Positions 9,161 to 15,959 of a DNA stretch of 64,000 nucleotides are shown piece by piece. Under the pieces are notes generated by a model that saw only the letters and a list, made by a program, of their open reading frames with translations, was not told the origin of the DNA and did not search any database. Source of the stretch: Bacillota bacterium (lineage in GTDB: Bacteria; Bacillota; Clostridia; Acetivibrionales; DSM-1351); assembly GCA_023409265.1 (NCBI GenBank), contig JAEYHZ010000036.1:248001-312000 (forward strand). Reading direction: 5' to 3'. Numbering within the stretch: the first letter of the stretch is position 1; every line of letters begins with the position of its first letter. The position numbers and the translations under genes were made by a program.

Positions 9161-10150
9161 TTAGCATGTTTCAATCATTTTAAGTGCTATTTTAGTGATT
9201 CCTGCTTCGAAATCAGTATTTAAATCTGTTGATGTAATGAGTTCTGGAAGCATAATCTTTTCTGCAGTCGACATACATTTTTCATGGATGGTCTCTGATA
9301 TTGAATCAGTTGGTTTTTCTCCATAAAGAACAATGGTGTCGGGATTGAACATACATTGAAATGCCTGTATGGTTTTTATCTTTAGGGTTTCCATGTCGGC
9401 AGGGTTGTAATCAAACGATTCCCAGTCTACCCCAAAAGGCAGATATTTTATTTCTCCGGCCAATCCGTTTCTCCCCTTGTAAATATCACCGTTCAGATAG
9501 ATTCCGGCCCCAGGTGGATATTTGCCTGGAAAGTAGAGTCCAATGACACATTTTTTGTTTGAGACATTATTCTTTTGGCAGTAGCCAATTACAGCAGCAT
9601 TTATATCGTTTTCTACATGAACAGGTAAATGAAATTTTTCACTTATATATCCTGAAAGAGATTGATCCTTCAATTTCTCATAATCGCTTATAATAAGCCT
9701 TTGATTCACTTCTCCACCGGGAATACCAAAACATATGGCTTTGATTGGAGAATATTTACAAAGAAGATGTTCTATAATACCATCAAAACTATCAACATGA
9801 ACGTTGGATAAATTTTGCTCAATTCTTTCTATTACTTCTCCCATCAAATCGGTAACACAGTAAAAAGCTGTATCCTGTCCCTTATATTCGTGCATAAAAA
9901 TTGTAAGAGCCAGGCGGAATTTACTGTTATACCTGAATGATGCCGCCGGTCGTCCACCGTCGGAATTCAATATAGTATCAGTAAGTACCTCACCGGCTTC
10001 CAACAAGGTATTCACAAGGGAATTGACGGTTACCACACTTAGTCCTGTAATTTCGGCCAACTGAGGCTTTGTAGCTGTACCTGAGGCTTTCAGGGCGCTG
10101 CGTACTTTATTTAAATTAATTTTTTTAATAATATTACCTTTTTGGGTCAT
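9161..10150 (-). CDS. ROK-family transcriptional regulator (NagC/XylR type)
   Basis: 329 residues. An N-terminal winged helix-turn-helix (about 12-65, with ATKPQLAEITGLSVVTVNSL) is followed by a ROK sugar-kinase-like domain (about 80-329, with CFGIPGGEV and GIYLNGDIYKGRNGLAGEI). The typical zinc-binding CxCGxxGC motif of ROK proteins is not visible, so ligand binding may differ. Members repress sugar-related operons and are released by a sugar or sugar phosphate. The start ATG follows GGGGAGA. A 26-base-arm perfect palindrome lies 14 bases upstream of the start, the obvious place for self-regulation and for control of the divergent gene. The PHP phosphoesterase follows in the same direction and is a probable target. 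Confidence 0.9.
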   Translation of the reverse strand: MTQKGNIIKKINLNKVRSALKASGTATKPQLAEITGLSVVTVNSLVNTLLEAGEVLTDTILNSDGGRPAASFRYNSKFRLALTIFMHEYKGQDTAFYCVTDLMGEVIERIEQNLSNVHVDSFDGIIEHLLCKYSPIKAICFGIPGGEVNQRLIISDYEKLKDQSLSGYISEKFHLPVHVENDINAAVIGYCQKNNVSNKKCVIGLYFPGKYPPGAGIYLNGDIYKGRNGLAGEIKYLPFGVDWESFDYNPADMETLKIKTIQAFQCMFNPDTIVLYGEKPTDSISETIHEKCMSTAEKIMLPELITSTDLNTDFEAGITKIALKMIETC

Positions 10151-10164
10151 GCTCAGTCTCCCCT

Positions 10165-10219
10165 AAATATAATAAAGGTACTTTATAAACCATGTTTATA
10201 AAGTACCTTTATTATATTT
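10165..10219. promoter_or_regulatory. Long perfect palindrome, probable ROK-regulator operator
   Basis: Two perfectly complementary 26-base arms (10165-10190 and 10194-10219) around the 3-base centre CAT. The arm core is AATAAAGGTACTTTATAAAC. It lies between the divergent ROK regulator (start 10150) and the small secreted protein (start 10354). Its symmetry and position suit a dimeric or tetrameric HTH regulator. It contains TATAAT-like sequences, so it may overlap the regulator's own promoter. It does not look like a terminator: it precedes both genes. Confidence 0.65.
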
Positions 10220-10283
10220 CTTTTCAAATACATTGTCAACATGACAATTTCCATATTAATGCTAGTCTTCCTATATTTCATCA

Positions 10284-10311
10284 TTGTGCACACATTTTAA
10301 AACTGTATAAT
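10284..10311 (+). promoter_or_regulatory. Candidate sigma-A promoter for the small secreted protein
   Basis: TTGTGC and TATAAT separated by 16 bases, 43 bases upstream of the ATG at 10354. The -10 box is perfect and the -35 box is weak. Confidence 0.5.
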
Positions 10312-10353
10312 ATTTATGTAAACCAAACATACATTTATTGTCAGGAGGTATCC

Positions 10354-10803
10354 ATGAAGAAAAAACTTGTTGCAGGATTACTCGTTTTTACATTAATGAC
10401 TGCCGGTATTCAAGTATATGCGGCAACATATCTGAACACAAATATTATAAATCTAATAGCAAAAGGGGTAAATTCCATTGCAAGCAGGTTTATAGCAGTT
10501 GCAAATAGGGACACTCAAACTATGGAATCTCAATATATGCAGAAAATCGGAGAATATATAAACGATAAGACCAGTCAGGTTAATAATGAAATTGAAAGTC
10601 ATAAGAATAATGAGATATATCGTGCAAACCAGGAAATAGACACTTATTATAACAATGTCAAAAAAGAAGCCGACACTGTATTTGATTCCGAGATTAAGAA
10701 AGCCAAAGATACAATAACCTCTAACGTCAACACCAGTGTACAGAATGCTAAAAAAGATATCAATAAAGAGATTGAGAAACAATTGAAAGAAAAACTTAAA
10801 TAA
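10354..10803 (+). CDS. Small secreted helical protein of unknown function
   Basis: 149 residues from the ATG at 10354, preceded by AGGAGGT at ideal spacing; an upstream in-frame extension to 10192 runs through the palindrome and is not translated sequence. A Sec signal peptide (KKKLVAGLLVFTLMTAGIQVYAA) is followed by a mature domain rich in Asn, Lys, Glu and Gln, with heptad-like spacing in the second half (from about residue 65), so an extended amphipathic helix or coiled coil is likely. No family is recognised. It is transcribed away from the ROK regulator across the shared palindrome and ends in a clear terminator, so it forms a single-gene unit. A cell-surface or envelope role is a guess from the signal peptide only. 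Confidence 0.8.
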   Translation: MKKKLVAGLLVFTLMTAGIQVYAATYLNTNIINLIAKGVNSIASRFIAVANRDTQTMESQYMQKIGEYINDKTSQVNNEIESHKNNEIYRANQEIDTYYNNVKKEADTVFDSEIKKAKDTITSNVNTSVQNAKKDINKEIEKQLKEKLK

Positions 10804-10809
10804 TATTGT

Positions 10810-10837
10810 AAGCCCACAAATTCAATTGTGGGCTTTT
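10810..10837 (+). terminator. Rho-independent terminator after the secreted helical protein
   Basis: Hairpin AAGCCCACAA / TTGTGGGCTT with a 6-base loop followed by a short T run, 7 bases after the stop codon. Confidence 0.85.
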
Positions 10838-10892
10838 CAATTGAAATAAAAAAGACTTTTGGCCGCAAGGTTTTTATGATCCGGTCCGAAAC

Positions 10893-12788
10893 TTAATCAG
10901 CTGTAGGATAGCCGAATACTATCCTGTCAACTTTACTTTCTTTTATAAGCAAAACCAATGCCTGTGCTTTTATTGATTCATCAAATTTGTCCGGGTCAGC
11001 GTAAATTATCATAGCTTTTTGATAATTGTTATACATATCGGACGGTTTATGGCTGGTCAAAACGTGTTTTGTATCATTTAATTCATTACCTTCTACAAAC
11101 ATTTTTTCAGTATCACTTTGGTCAGCTTCAAGGTTGTAAATTCTGCGTTCTCCGAAACGGTCTGTTACTTCCCTGACTGTCATTCCCACTTTCAGGCCGC
11201 AGTCAAGTTCAGGGACATTACCTGTTAAATCAAATCTAATGGTTGTGTCGGTTTCGGAAGGCAGCTTTTTAGGCTGGTAGCCTGAATAGAATTCAATTTC
11301 CATACCAGGATACTCCGCCACATAATAATATTCAAATATATCCGGGCCGGCCGCAGGCGGATTTATTTTATAGGTTCGTATATGACCGGGAAGTCCGAAT
11401 AATTGTATCAGCTTTTTATATGTTATATTCAATAGAGGTTTTTTACCGCTGTAAATATCAGACATTGCAAAGCCCCATTCGGCTGTCACTTGAGGTATAA
11501 CAGACACCTGTGCCGGATCGGCAGTCTTGTTCCCTTTAACAGAATCATATTGCAGCTCGGAAGAATAGATCATTTTGACGGGATATTTTTCATTTTTCCG
11601 GAAGAGGATAATGCTGTCGCTCCGGCCGGTGTTATAGCTCCAGATATCCTCAATAGAGCCAAGCTGCACACTTTCTTCAGTGCATGTGACCTCATTTGAT
11701 TTATTAATAAGTGATTCATTGATACTGTATATTTTTAACTTTTCCTGCTCTTTTGTTAAAGCGTAAACCAAATCCAAAGCGTTATGCTCTATTTTCAAAA
11801 TTTCTCCTTTTGCAGGAAAATTACCCAGTGGGTAATCAAAAACTACGGTGTTGCTTAATAATTCTATTTTTCTTATCCTGTTTTCTCTGTTGTTAACCTG
11901 GTATAAGAATAGACGATTTTTTTCTTTAGTTATTGAATTATCATCATATGCATAGCCGGATATGGTCTCCCAATCTCCTGTTTTCCTTTTATCAATTAAT
12001 TTCAAAGTATCATTTTCAATTACATAAACTGTGTCGTCCTTGGACAAGACGGTTTTTAAGGTCCCTTCCCGGATATATCCGAATAGAACCTTTATGTTTT
12101 TAAGAGAAATTTGAGGCTTCCACTGTATCGCATTTATTATAGTTTCAATATCGTTTTCATTTTTTATATTCAGTAAAATATTTTTTTCATCATCTATCAG
12201 CAGCCCGCGGCTGGTCAATGAGCCCTGTACACTGTCTTCGACAGCTGTAAACCTGAGATTGCCGCTTAGATCCTGCGGTAAGTCATAGTAATCTATTTCA
12301 ATGTTGTCAAAATCCGATTCATAGCTCTCCAAGTCAGGTAAAACATACTTAAGCAGAATTCTGGGCCTGGAACATACCAGTCCGCCGTAGCCGGAAGAGT
12401 AGCTTATTTTTGCGAAGGATATGGGATTTCTGATTATATCTAAAAATTCTTTTTGTATAACTGTTTTCTTTTTTTCATTCAATTTAGCCCCTTGCAGCTT
12501 TGGCAAAAGAGAGTAGTTTTCAGCTGAAAACAGGTTTTCTTCAATTCTATCCCCGGGAGCGACTATTTCTTTAACATTCAGTTTGTCATTGTCGTCTTTG
12601 CCCTGTTCAATTATATCGTTTTTTTCTTTGTTTATGCTGTCCTCTGTTATAGAGATGTCAGCTGCCATAAAGCTTTCGTTTTTATGACTGTTATTTATGG
12701 AATCCTGATTTCTGGAATTATTTTGCCCGCAGCCCGTCATACCGGCTAATATAAATACTAATAAAAGCAAAAATAAAAATCTTTTCAA
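10893..12788 (-). CDS. Large lipoprotein of unknown function
   Basis: 631 residues from TTG at 12788, with GAGGCTG upstream. A lipoprotein signal (LAGMTGC, Cys near residue 20) is followed by an Asn/Ser/Asp-rich linker to about residue 70. The middle region (about 70-420) is beta-rich and could be a propeller-like or repeat domain. The C-terminal third contains YIRTYKIN-type strands and GLKVGMTVREVTDRFGE, which resembles the small alpha/beta modules of BamE/SmpA or beta-lactamase-inhibitor-like proteins; this match is weak. It is transcribed alone, convergent with the secreted helical protein. I do not recognise a family and assign no function. It should be anchored on the outer face of the membrane. 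Confidence 0.75.
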   Translation of the reverse strand: MKRFLFLLLLVFILAGMTGCGQNNSRNQDSINNSHKNESFMAADISITEDSINKEKNDIIEQGKDDNDKLNVKEIVAPGDRIEENLFSAENYSLLPKLQGAKLNEKKKTVIQKEFLDIIRNPISFAKISYSSGYGGLVCSRPRILLKYVLPDLESYESDFDNIEIDYYDLPQDLSGNLRFTAVEDSVQGSLTSRGLLIDDEKNILLNIKNENDIETIINAIQWKPQISLKNIKVLFGYIREGTLKTVLSKDDTVYVIENDTLKLIDKRKTGDWETISGYAYDDNSITKEKNRLFLYQVNNRENRIRKIELLSNTVVFDYPLGNFPAKGEILKIEHNALDLVYALTKEQEKLKIYSINESLINKSNEVTCTEESVQLGSIEDIWSYNTGRSDSIILFRKNEKYPVKMIYSSELQYDSVKGNKTADPAQVSVIPQVTAEWGFAMSDIYSGKKPLLNITYKKLIQLFGLPGHIRTYKINPPAAGPDIFEYYYVAEYPGMEIEFYSGYQPKKLPSETDTTIRFDLTGNVPELDCGLKVGMTVREVTDRFGERRIYNLEADQSDTEKMFVEGNELNDTKHVLTSHKPSDMYNNYQKAMIIYADPDKFDESIKAQALVLLIKESKVDRIVFGYPTAD

Positions 12789-12893
12789 ATCAACAGCCTC
12801 ATTTCTATGTATAAATAATTAAATTTCCCTTAAATGTATGCTAATGGAAATATTATATTATACAAGTATAAAAAAATCTATTAAAACACCGGG

Positions 12894-12937
12894 TTCAGAC
12901 AAAATTTTTCGGTTATAGAAAAATTTTATTACCTGAA
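12894..12937 (-). repeat. Intergenic hairpin element, copy D (partial)
   Basis: On the minus strand TTCAGGTAATAAAA leads into a hairpin AAAATTTTTC / GAAAAATTTT with loop TATAACC, and the ends TTCAG / CTGAA pair again. This matches the second half of copies B and C (GGTAA, A-T stem, loop ending in CC, GAAAAT). The GCCTCGTTG part is missing here. It lies upstream of the large lipoprotein gene. Confidence 0.5.
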
Positions 12938-12974
12938 TTATACTCTTATTAAAAAATCATAAATTCCTATATGC

Positions 12975-13010
12975 AAAAAAAATGCCGGCTTATAAAAAAG
13001 AAGCCGGCAC
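12975..13010 (-). terminator. Terminator of the peptidoglycan hydrolase gene
   Basis: On the minus strand GTGCCGGCTT / AAGCCGGCA forms a GC-rich stem followed by a run of eight T, about 40 bases after the stop codon at 13050. Confidence 0.85.
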
Positions 13011-13049
13011 TATTATAAACATACCAATATAAAAAATGGAGTGAAATAT

Positions 13050-15488
13050 TTATTTTTTGAGTTGGGCGGGTTTTGAAGGCATATTCTTAAATACCGGTAT
13101 TCGGAATATCTGTCCTGCCTTAATGGCATTTATTGATTTATATGCCTCATAGTACTTGCTTGCCTCATCCCGTGAAGCTTGAATATTTTGCACATATTGA
13201 TGACTGGCGTATCCTCCTTCGGCCACCAGGTCAAATTTGTTTCCGTACATGGTATCCTGACCGGCACTGATGTACTGATCCTTGCACCATTTTGCTCCTC
13301 CCTTGATTGCCAGCTCCTCGGAAGTCCAACCCAGTTCCTTGGCTTTTAAAGCACCGTTTTTATTTATACTCTGGCTCTGGGTCATTCCCGCCTCCAGATC
13401 TTTCTTCATTGTGTATGCTCCAATATTGTACGCATTATGATACCCCTCGTAGCCGGCAACTTTTCCCTTAAATAGTGTCGATGTGCCACGGCCGCTTTCA
13501 AGCCTGCATTTGGAGGCTAAATAATAAGCATTTACCTGTGCAGCCTCTGCTGCGTCGATGAATGTTGATGCATAGTCCAGCAGTTCTGTTCCTTTAAGTA
13601 TATTTTTAACACCCGGAACGGTCTGGTTTGTTTTGTCATACCCATTTAGTGAAAGGAACTGGAATATATCGGTATCGCTTAACATAAAGTTCCTGGGGTC
13701 GGCAAAATACTCGATCACATCTTTCCGGGCATTGTACCAATTGCCTCCCTGAAAGCCTTCGCTTCCAGAAACCGCCTGATTTTTATACTGTGTCAGGGAT
13801 TTACTTTCCCTGCTGGTGCTGTCGGTAAACTCCTTACTGATAAAAGTATTCCAGTCTATACCCGGGTCATAGAAGCTTACCTGCCAGCCATAGGCTTTTA
13901 CCTTATCCTGGAGCTTGTCCATATAGTCCCCGTAATATTTCATTACAACAGCTTCGGTGACACCTTTTTCATATACAAGCTTCCCAACTGTCTGTGCCGG
14001 TTTGTTATCCTTTTGAGGTGCAGAAGGCTCTTGGGCTTGTGGTTTCTCTGCCTGGGATTTTTGTTCAGAACTGTTCGCATCCTGCTTGTATGCAGCAAAA
14101 TCAGGTCTGCATATGTAGTTGAATAATTTTTTGATAGCTGCGGAATATCCTTTGTCCCAGTCACTGAAGGTACCTTCCCCGGCAAGGTTCAAACCGCTCT
14201 TGCCAGCCTGGCTGACCTTGACGGAGGCTCTATGGGGTCCCTTGCTGCCACTGGAATGAGCATAGAAGATAGTGTCCCCGGAAACCTCATAAACTATCCC
14301 GATATGTCCCCCTCCATCAAAACGTATAAAATCTCCCGGACGAACCTCTGAGAATGTTGTTATTTTTTTACTGCATTGAGATGAAGTCATGTTTGCAGCG
14401 CTGACTCCCCAGTGAAGAACATTATCGGCAGGAATTTTAAATACCTTTTTGTAGTATTGTACTGCCAGTCCATTGGTAGCGGCATTTATAACCTGCAATA
14501 CAAAGCCTGAACAATCAATACCGGTTACCTGGGCATTTGCCGATACTTTTTCCTGAAGCTTTGGATCATCTGCAGTTAATCCAAGTTTTTGCATATTTTT
14601 AGTCATTTCTTCCACAGACCATTTTCCCTTGCCGGAATCCCCGCCCCATTGGTACGGCAACTGTATTTTCTTACTTTCCTTACCGGACTTGTCAGTATAC
14701 TTAAATTCAACATAACTGCTGATTTTGTCTTTTAGTACATCAACATTTATTGTTCCGGAATCGCTGTTTTTGTCCTGAACTTTGTCCGGTACTTTGTCCT
14801 GTACTTTGTTCTGCACTTTGTCCGGTTGCGGTGAACTTTTATCGGGTTTGGGGGTATTATTCTTTTCAGCATTGGATTTAGCAGCATTGGATTTACCATC
14901 ATTGGATTTGCCCGCATTTGGTATTATTAGTTTTTGTCCGGGGTATATCAGGTTTATATCTTTAATATTATTCAGATTCTTAATAGCTTCAACGGTGGTA
15001 TGATATTTTTCTGCTATTTCTCCGAGTGTATCTCCACTCTTTACCATATAAACGCTGGAACCTCCGGATGTCCTGGAAGGAGTAGAATTGGCCTGAATTT
15101 TAGAGGTTGCTGCAGGTATTGTCAGCTTCTGGCCAGGATATATACGGTTTATATCCTTAATGTTATTGTGGTTCTTAACAGCCTCAACGGTGGTATTATA
15201 TTTTTCTGCTATTTCACCAAGTGTATCTCCGCTCTTCACGGTGTATACACTTTGACTGTCTTGCAGTTCCTTTATAAATTGGCTTGTTGCACTGTTCCCG
15301 ATAGTCTTCTGAAGTTGATTTATATCCTTGTATGTAAGAGAACCCGGATTTGACCGAAGCCGCTGCATAATTTCAAACGGGTTAGCCTGCTTTAGAGTTG
15401 TTTTACTGGAGGCAGTTCTTTGAGGCGGCTTATTTGCACCTGTTGTTGAAGTTTGATCATTCTGTTTTGACTGTAAACTTGTAAACAT
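13050..15488 (-). CDS. LysM / NlpC-P60 / glucosaminidase peptidoglycan hydrolase without signal peptide
   Basis: 812 residues from ATG at 15488, preceded by AAAGGAGA; a GTG at 15512 lies upstream of that site. Domains: a polar N-terminus with INQLQKTIGNSATSQF (about 57-72); LysM at 82-125 and 147-190; a Lys/Asp/Asn-rich repetitive linker (191-245); an NlpC/P60-like domain with Cys326 in GIDCSGF and His395 in GGGHIGIV; a Pro/Gln linker; and a GH73-like glucosaminidase domain (about 630-790) with the probable catalytic Glu664 in CRLESGRG. It can in principle cut both the peptide and glycan parts of murein. There is no signal peptide or N-terminal membrane helix, which is odd for such an enzyme. 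The LQxTIGN-type N-terminus resembles that of proteins linked to contractile injection systems. Its gene is monocistronic, and a MITE-like element lies 25 bases upstream of the start. Confidence 0.88.
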   Translation of the reverse strand: MFTSLQSKQNDQTSTTGANKPPQRTASSKTTLKQANPFEIMQRLRSNPGSLTYKDINQLQKTIGNSATSQFIKELQDSQSVYTVKSGDTLGEIAEKYNTTVEAVKNHNNIKDINRIYPGQKLTIPAATSKIQANSTPSRTSGGSSVYMVKSGDTLGEIAEKYHTTVEAIKNLNNIKDINLIYPGQKLIIPNAGKSNDGKSNAAKSNAEKNNTPKPDKSSPQPDKVQNKVQDKVPDKVQDKNSDSGTINVDVLKDKISSYVEFKYTDKSGKESKKIQLPYQWGGDSGKGKWSVEEMTKNMQKLGLTADDPKLQEKVSANAQVTGIDCSGFVLQVINAATNGLAVQYYKKVFKIPADNVLHWGVSAANMTSSQCSKKITTFSEVRPGDFIRFDGGGHIGIVYEVSGDTIFYAHSSGSKGPHRASVKVSQAGKSGLNLAGEGTFSDWDKGYSAAIKKLFNYICRPDFAAYKQDANSSEQKSQAEKPQAQEPSAPQKDNKPAQTVGKLVYEKGVTEAVVMKYYGDYMDKLQDKVKAYGWQVSFYDPGIDWNTFISKEFTDSTSRESKSLTQYKNQAVSGSEGFQGGNWYNARKDVIEYFADPRNFMLSDTDIFQFLSLNGYDKTNQTVPGVKNILKGTELLDYASTFIDAAEAAQVNAYYLASKCRLESGRGTSTLFKGKVAGYEGYHNAYNIGAYTMKKDLEAGMTQSQSINKNGALKAKELGWTSEELAIKGGAKWCKDQYISAGQDTMYGNKFDLVAEGGYASHQYVQNIQASRDEASKYYEAYKSINAIKAGQIFRIPVFKNMPSKPAQLKK

Positions 15489-15512
15489 AGTAAAGTCTCC
15501 TTTAATGAACAC

Positions 15513-15787
15513 TACCCTCTATTGACAATGTACAACACGCCTCACGTCGGCTATTTTGCCACTTTTCTTTGTTGTCGTCCTTGCCTTGCATCAGCAAGGC
15601 TGCGTCCATCCGCCTCGAAAACTGCCAAAATATCTCGGCTTGAGGTCGGAGATTTTTGAGCGAGAGAATTTGGCTTGCGGCAAGGCGAAGACGCGGAGGA
15701 AGGCTTTGTGCCTTACAAGCGGCTTCAACGCAGCCGCAGGGTAAATTCGCCGCTCAAAAACGTATTGTACATTGTTAATAGAGGGTA
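15513..15787. mobile_element. MITE-like element with 27-base terminal inverted repeats
   Basis: Ends TACCCTCTATTGACAATGTA (from 15513) and, inverted, TACCCTCTATTAACAATGTA (from 15787); the inverted repeat spans 27 bases with two mismatches. The outermost TA on both sides may be a TA target duplication, as made by IS630/Tc1-mariner transposases. The 275-base element is much richer in GC than its surroundings, holds internal hairpins (GCCTTGC / GCAAGGC at 15583-15600) and has no transposase. Short open frames inside it have no ribosome binding sites or protein-like composition. It separates the hydrolase gene from its original upstream region. Confidence 0.75.
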
Positions 15788-15846
15788 TCATATAATAAGT
15801 AATATTCAGCAGGAGACTAACAACCTATTATTTATTTAATTTTTTT

Positions 15847-15887
15847 AGGTATCCAATACTCAAATTAAATATGAGTATTGGATACCT
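15847..15887. other. Perfect 16-bp hairpin downstream of the metal ATPase gene
   Basis: Arms AGGTATCCAATACTCA (15847-15862) and its exact complement (15872-15887) around a 9-base AT loop. On neither strand is it followed by a proper T run, so it is not a standard terminator. It could stabilise the 3' end of the ATPase transcript or be part of an unrecognised element. Confidence 0.55.
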
Positions 15888-15899
15888 CTGTCTGGATTG

Positions 15900-15945
15900 C
15901 TTAACCTCCAAACCAGTAATAATTGAAACAGATTTGGAGGTTAAG
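15900..15945. other. Second hairpin (13-bp stem) just after the metal ATPase stop codon
   Basis: Arms CTTAACCTCCAAA (15900-15912) and TTTGGAGGTTAAG (15933-15945), 20-base loop, 15 bases beyond the stop codon of the ATPase. There is no T run on either strand. One arm contains GGAGG and pairs with CCTCC. Confidence 0.5.
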
Positions 15946-15959
15946 TAACATAATTTGTG

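Noticed and set aside
10165..10219. Terminator interpretation of the long palindrome
   Set aside because: It lies upstream of both divergent genes with no gene ending nearby.
14934..15353. 139-codon plus-strand frame
   Set aside because: It is the complement of the LysM repeats and has no start signals.
15556..15791. Open frames on both strands inside the MITE-like element
   Set aside because: No ribosome binding site, atypical composition, and they end in the terminal repeats; explained by GC-rich non-coding sequence.
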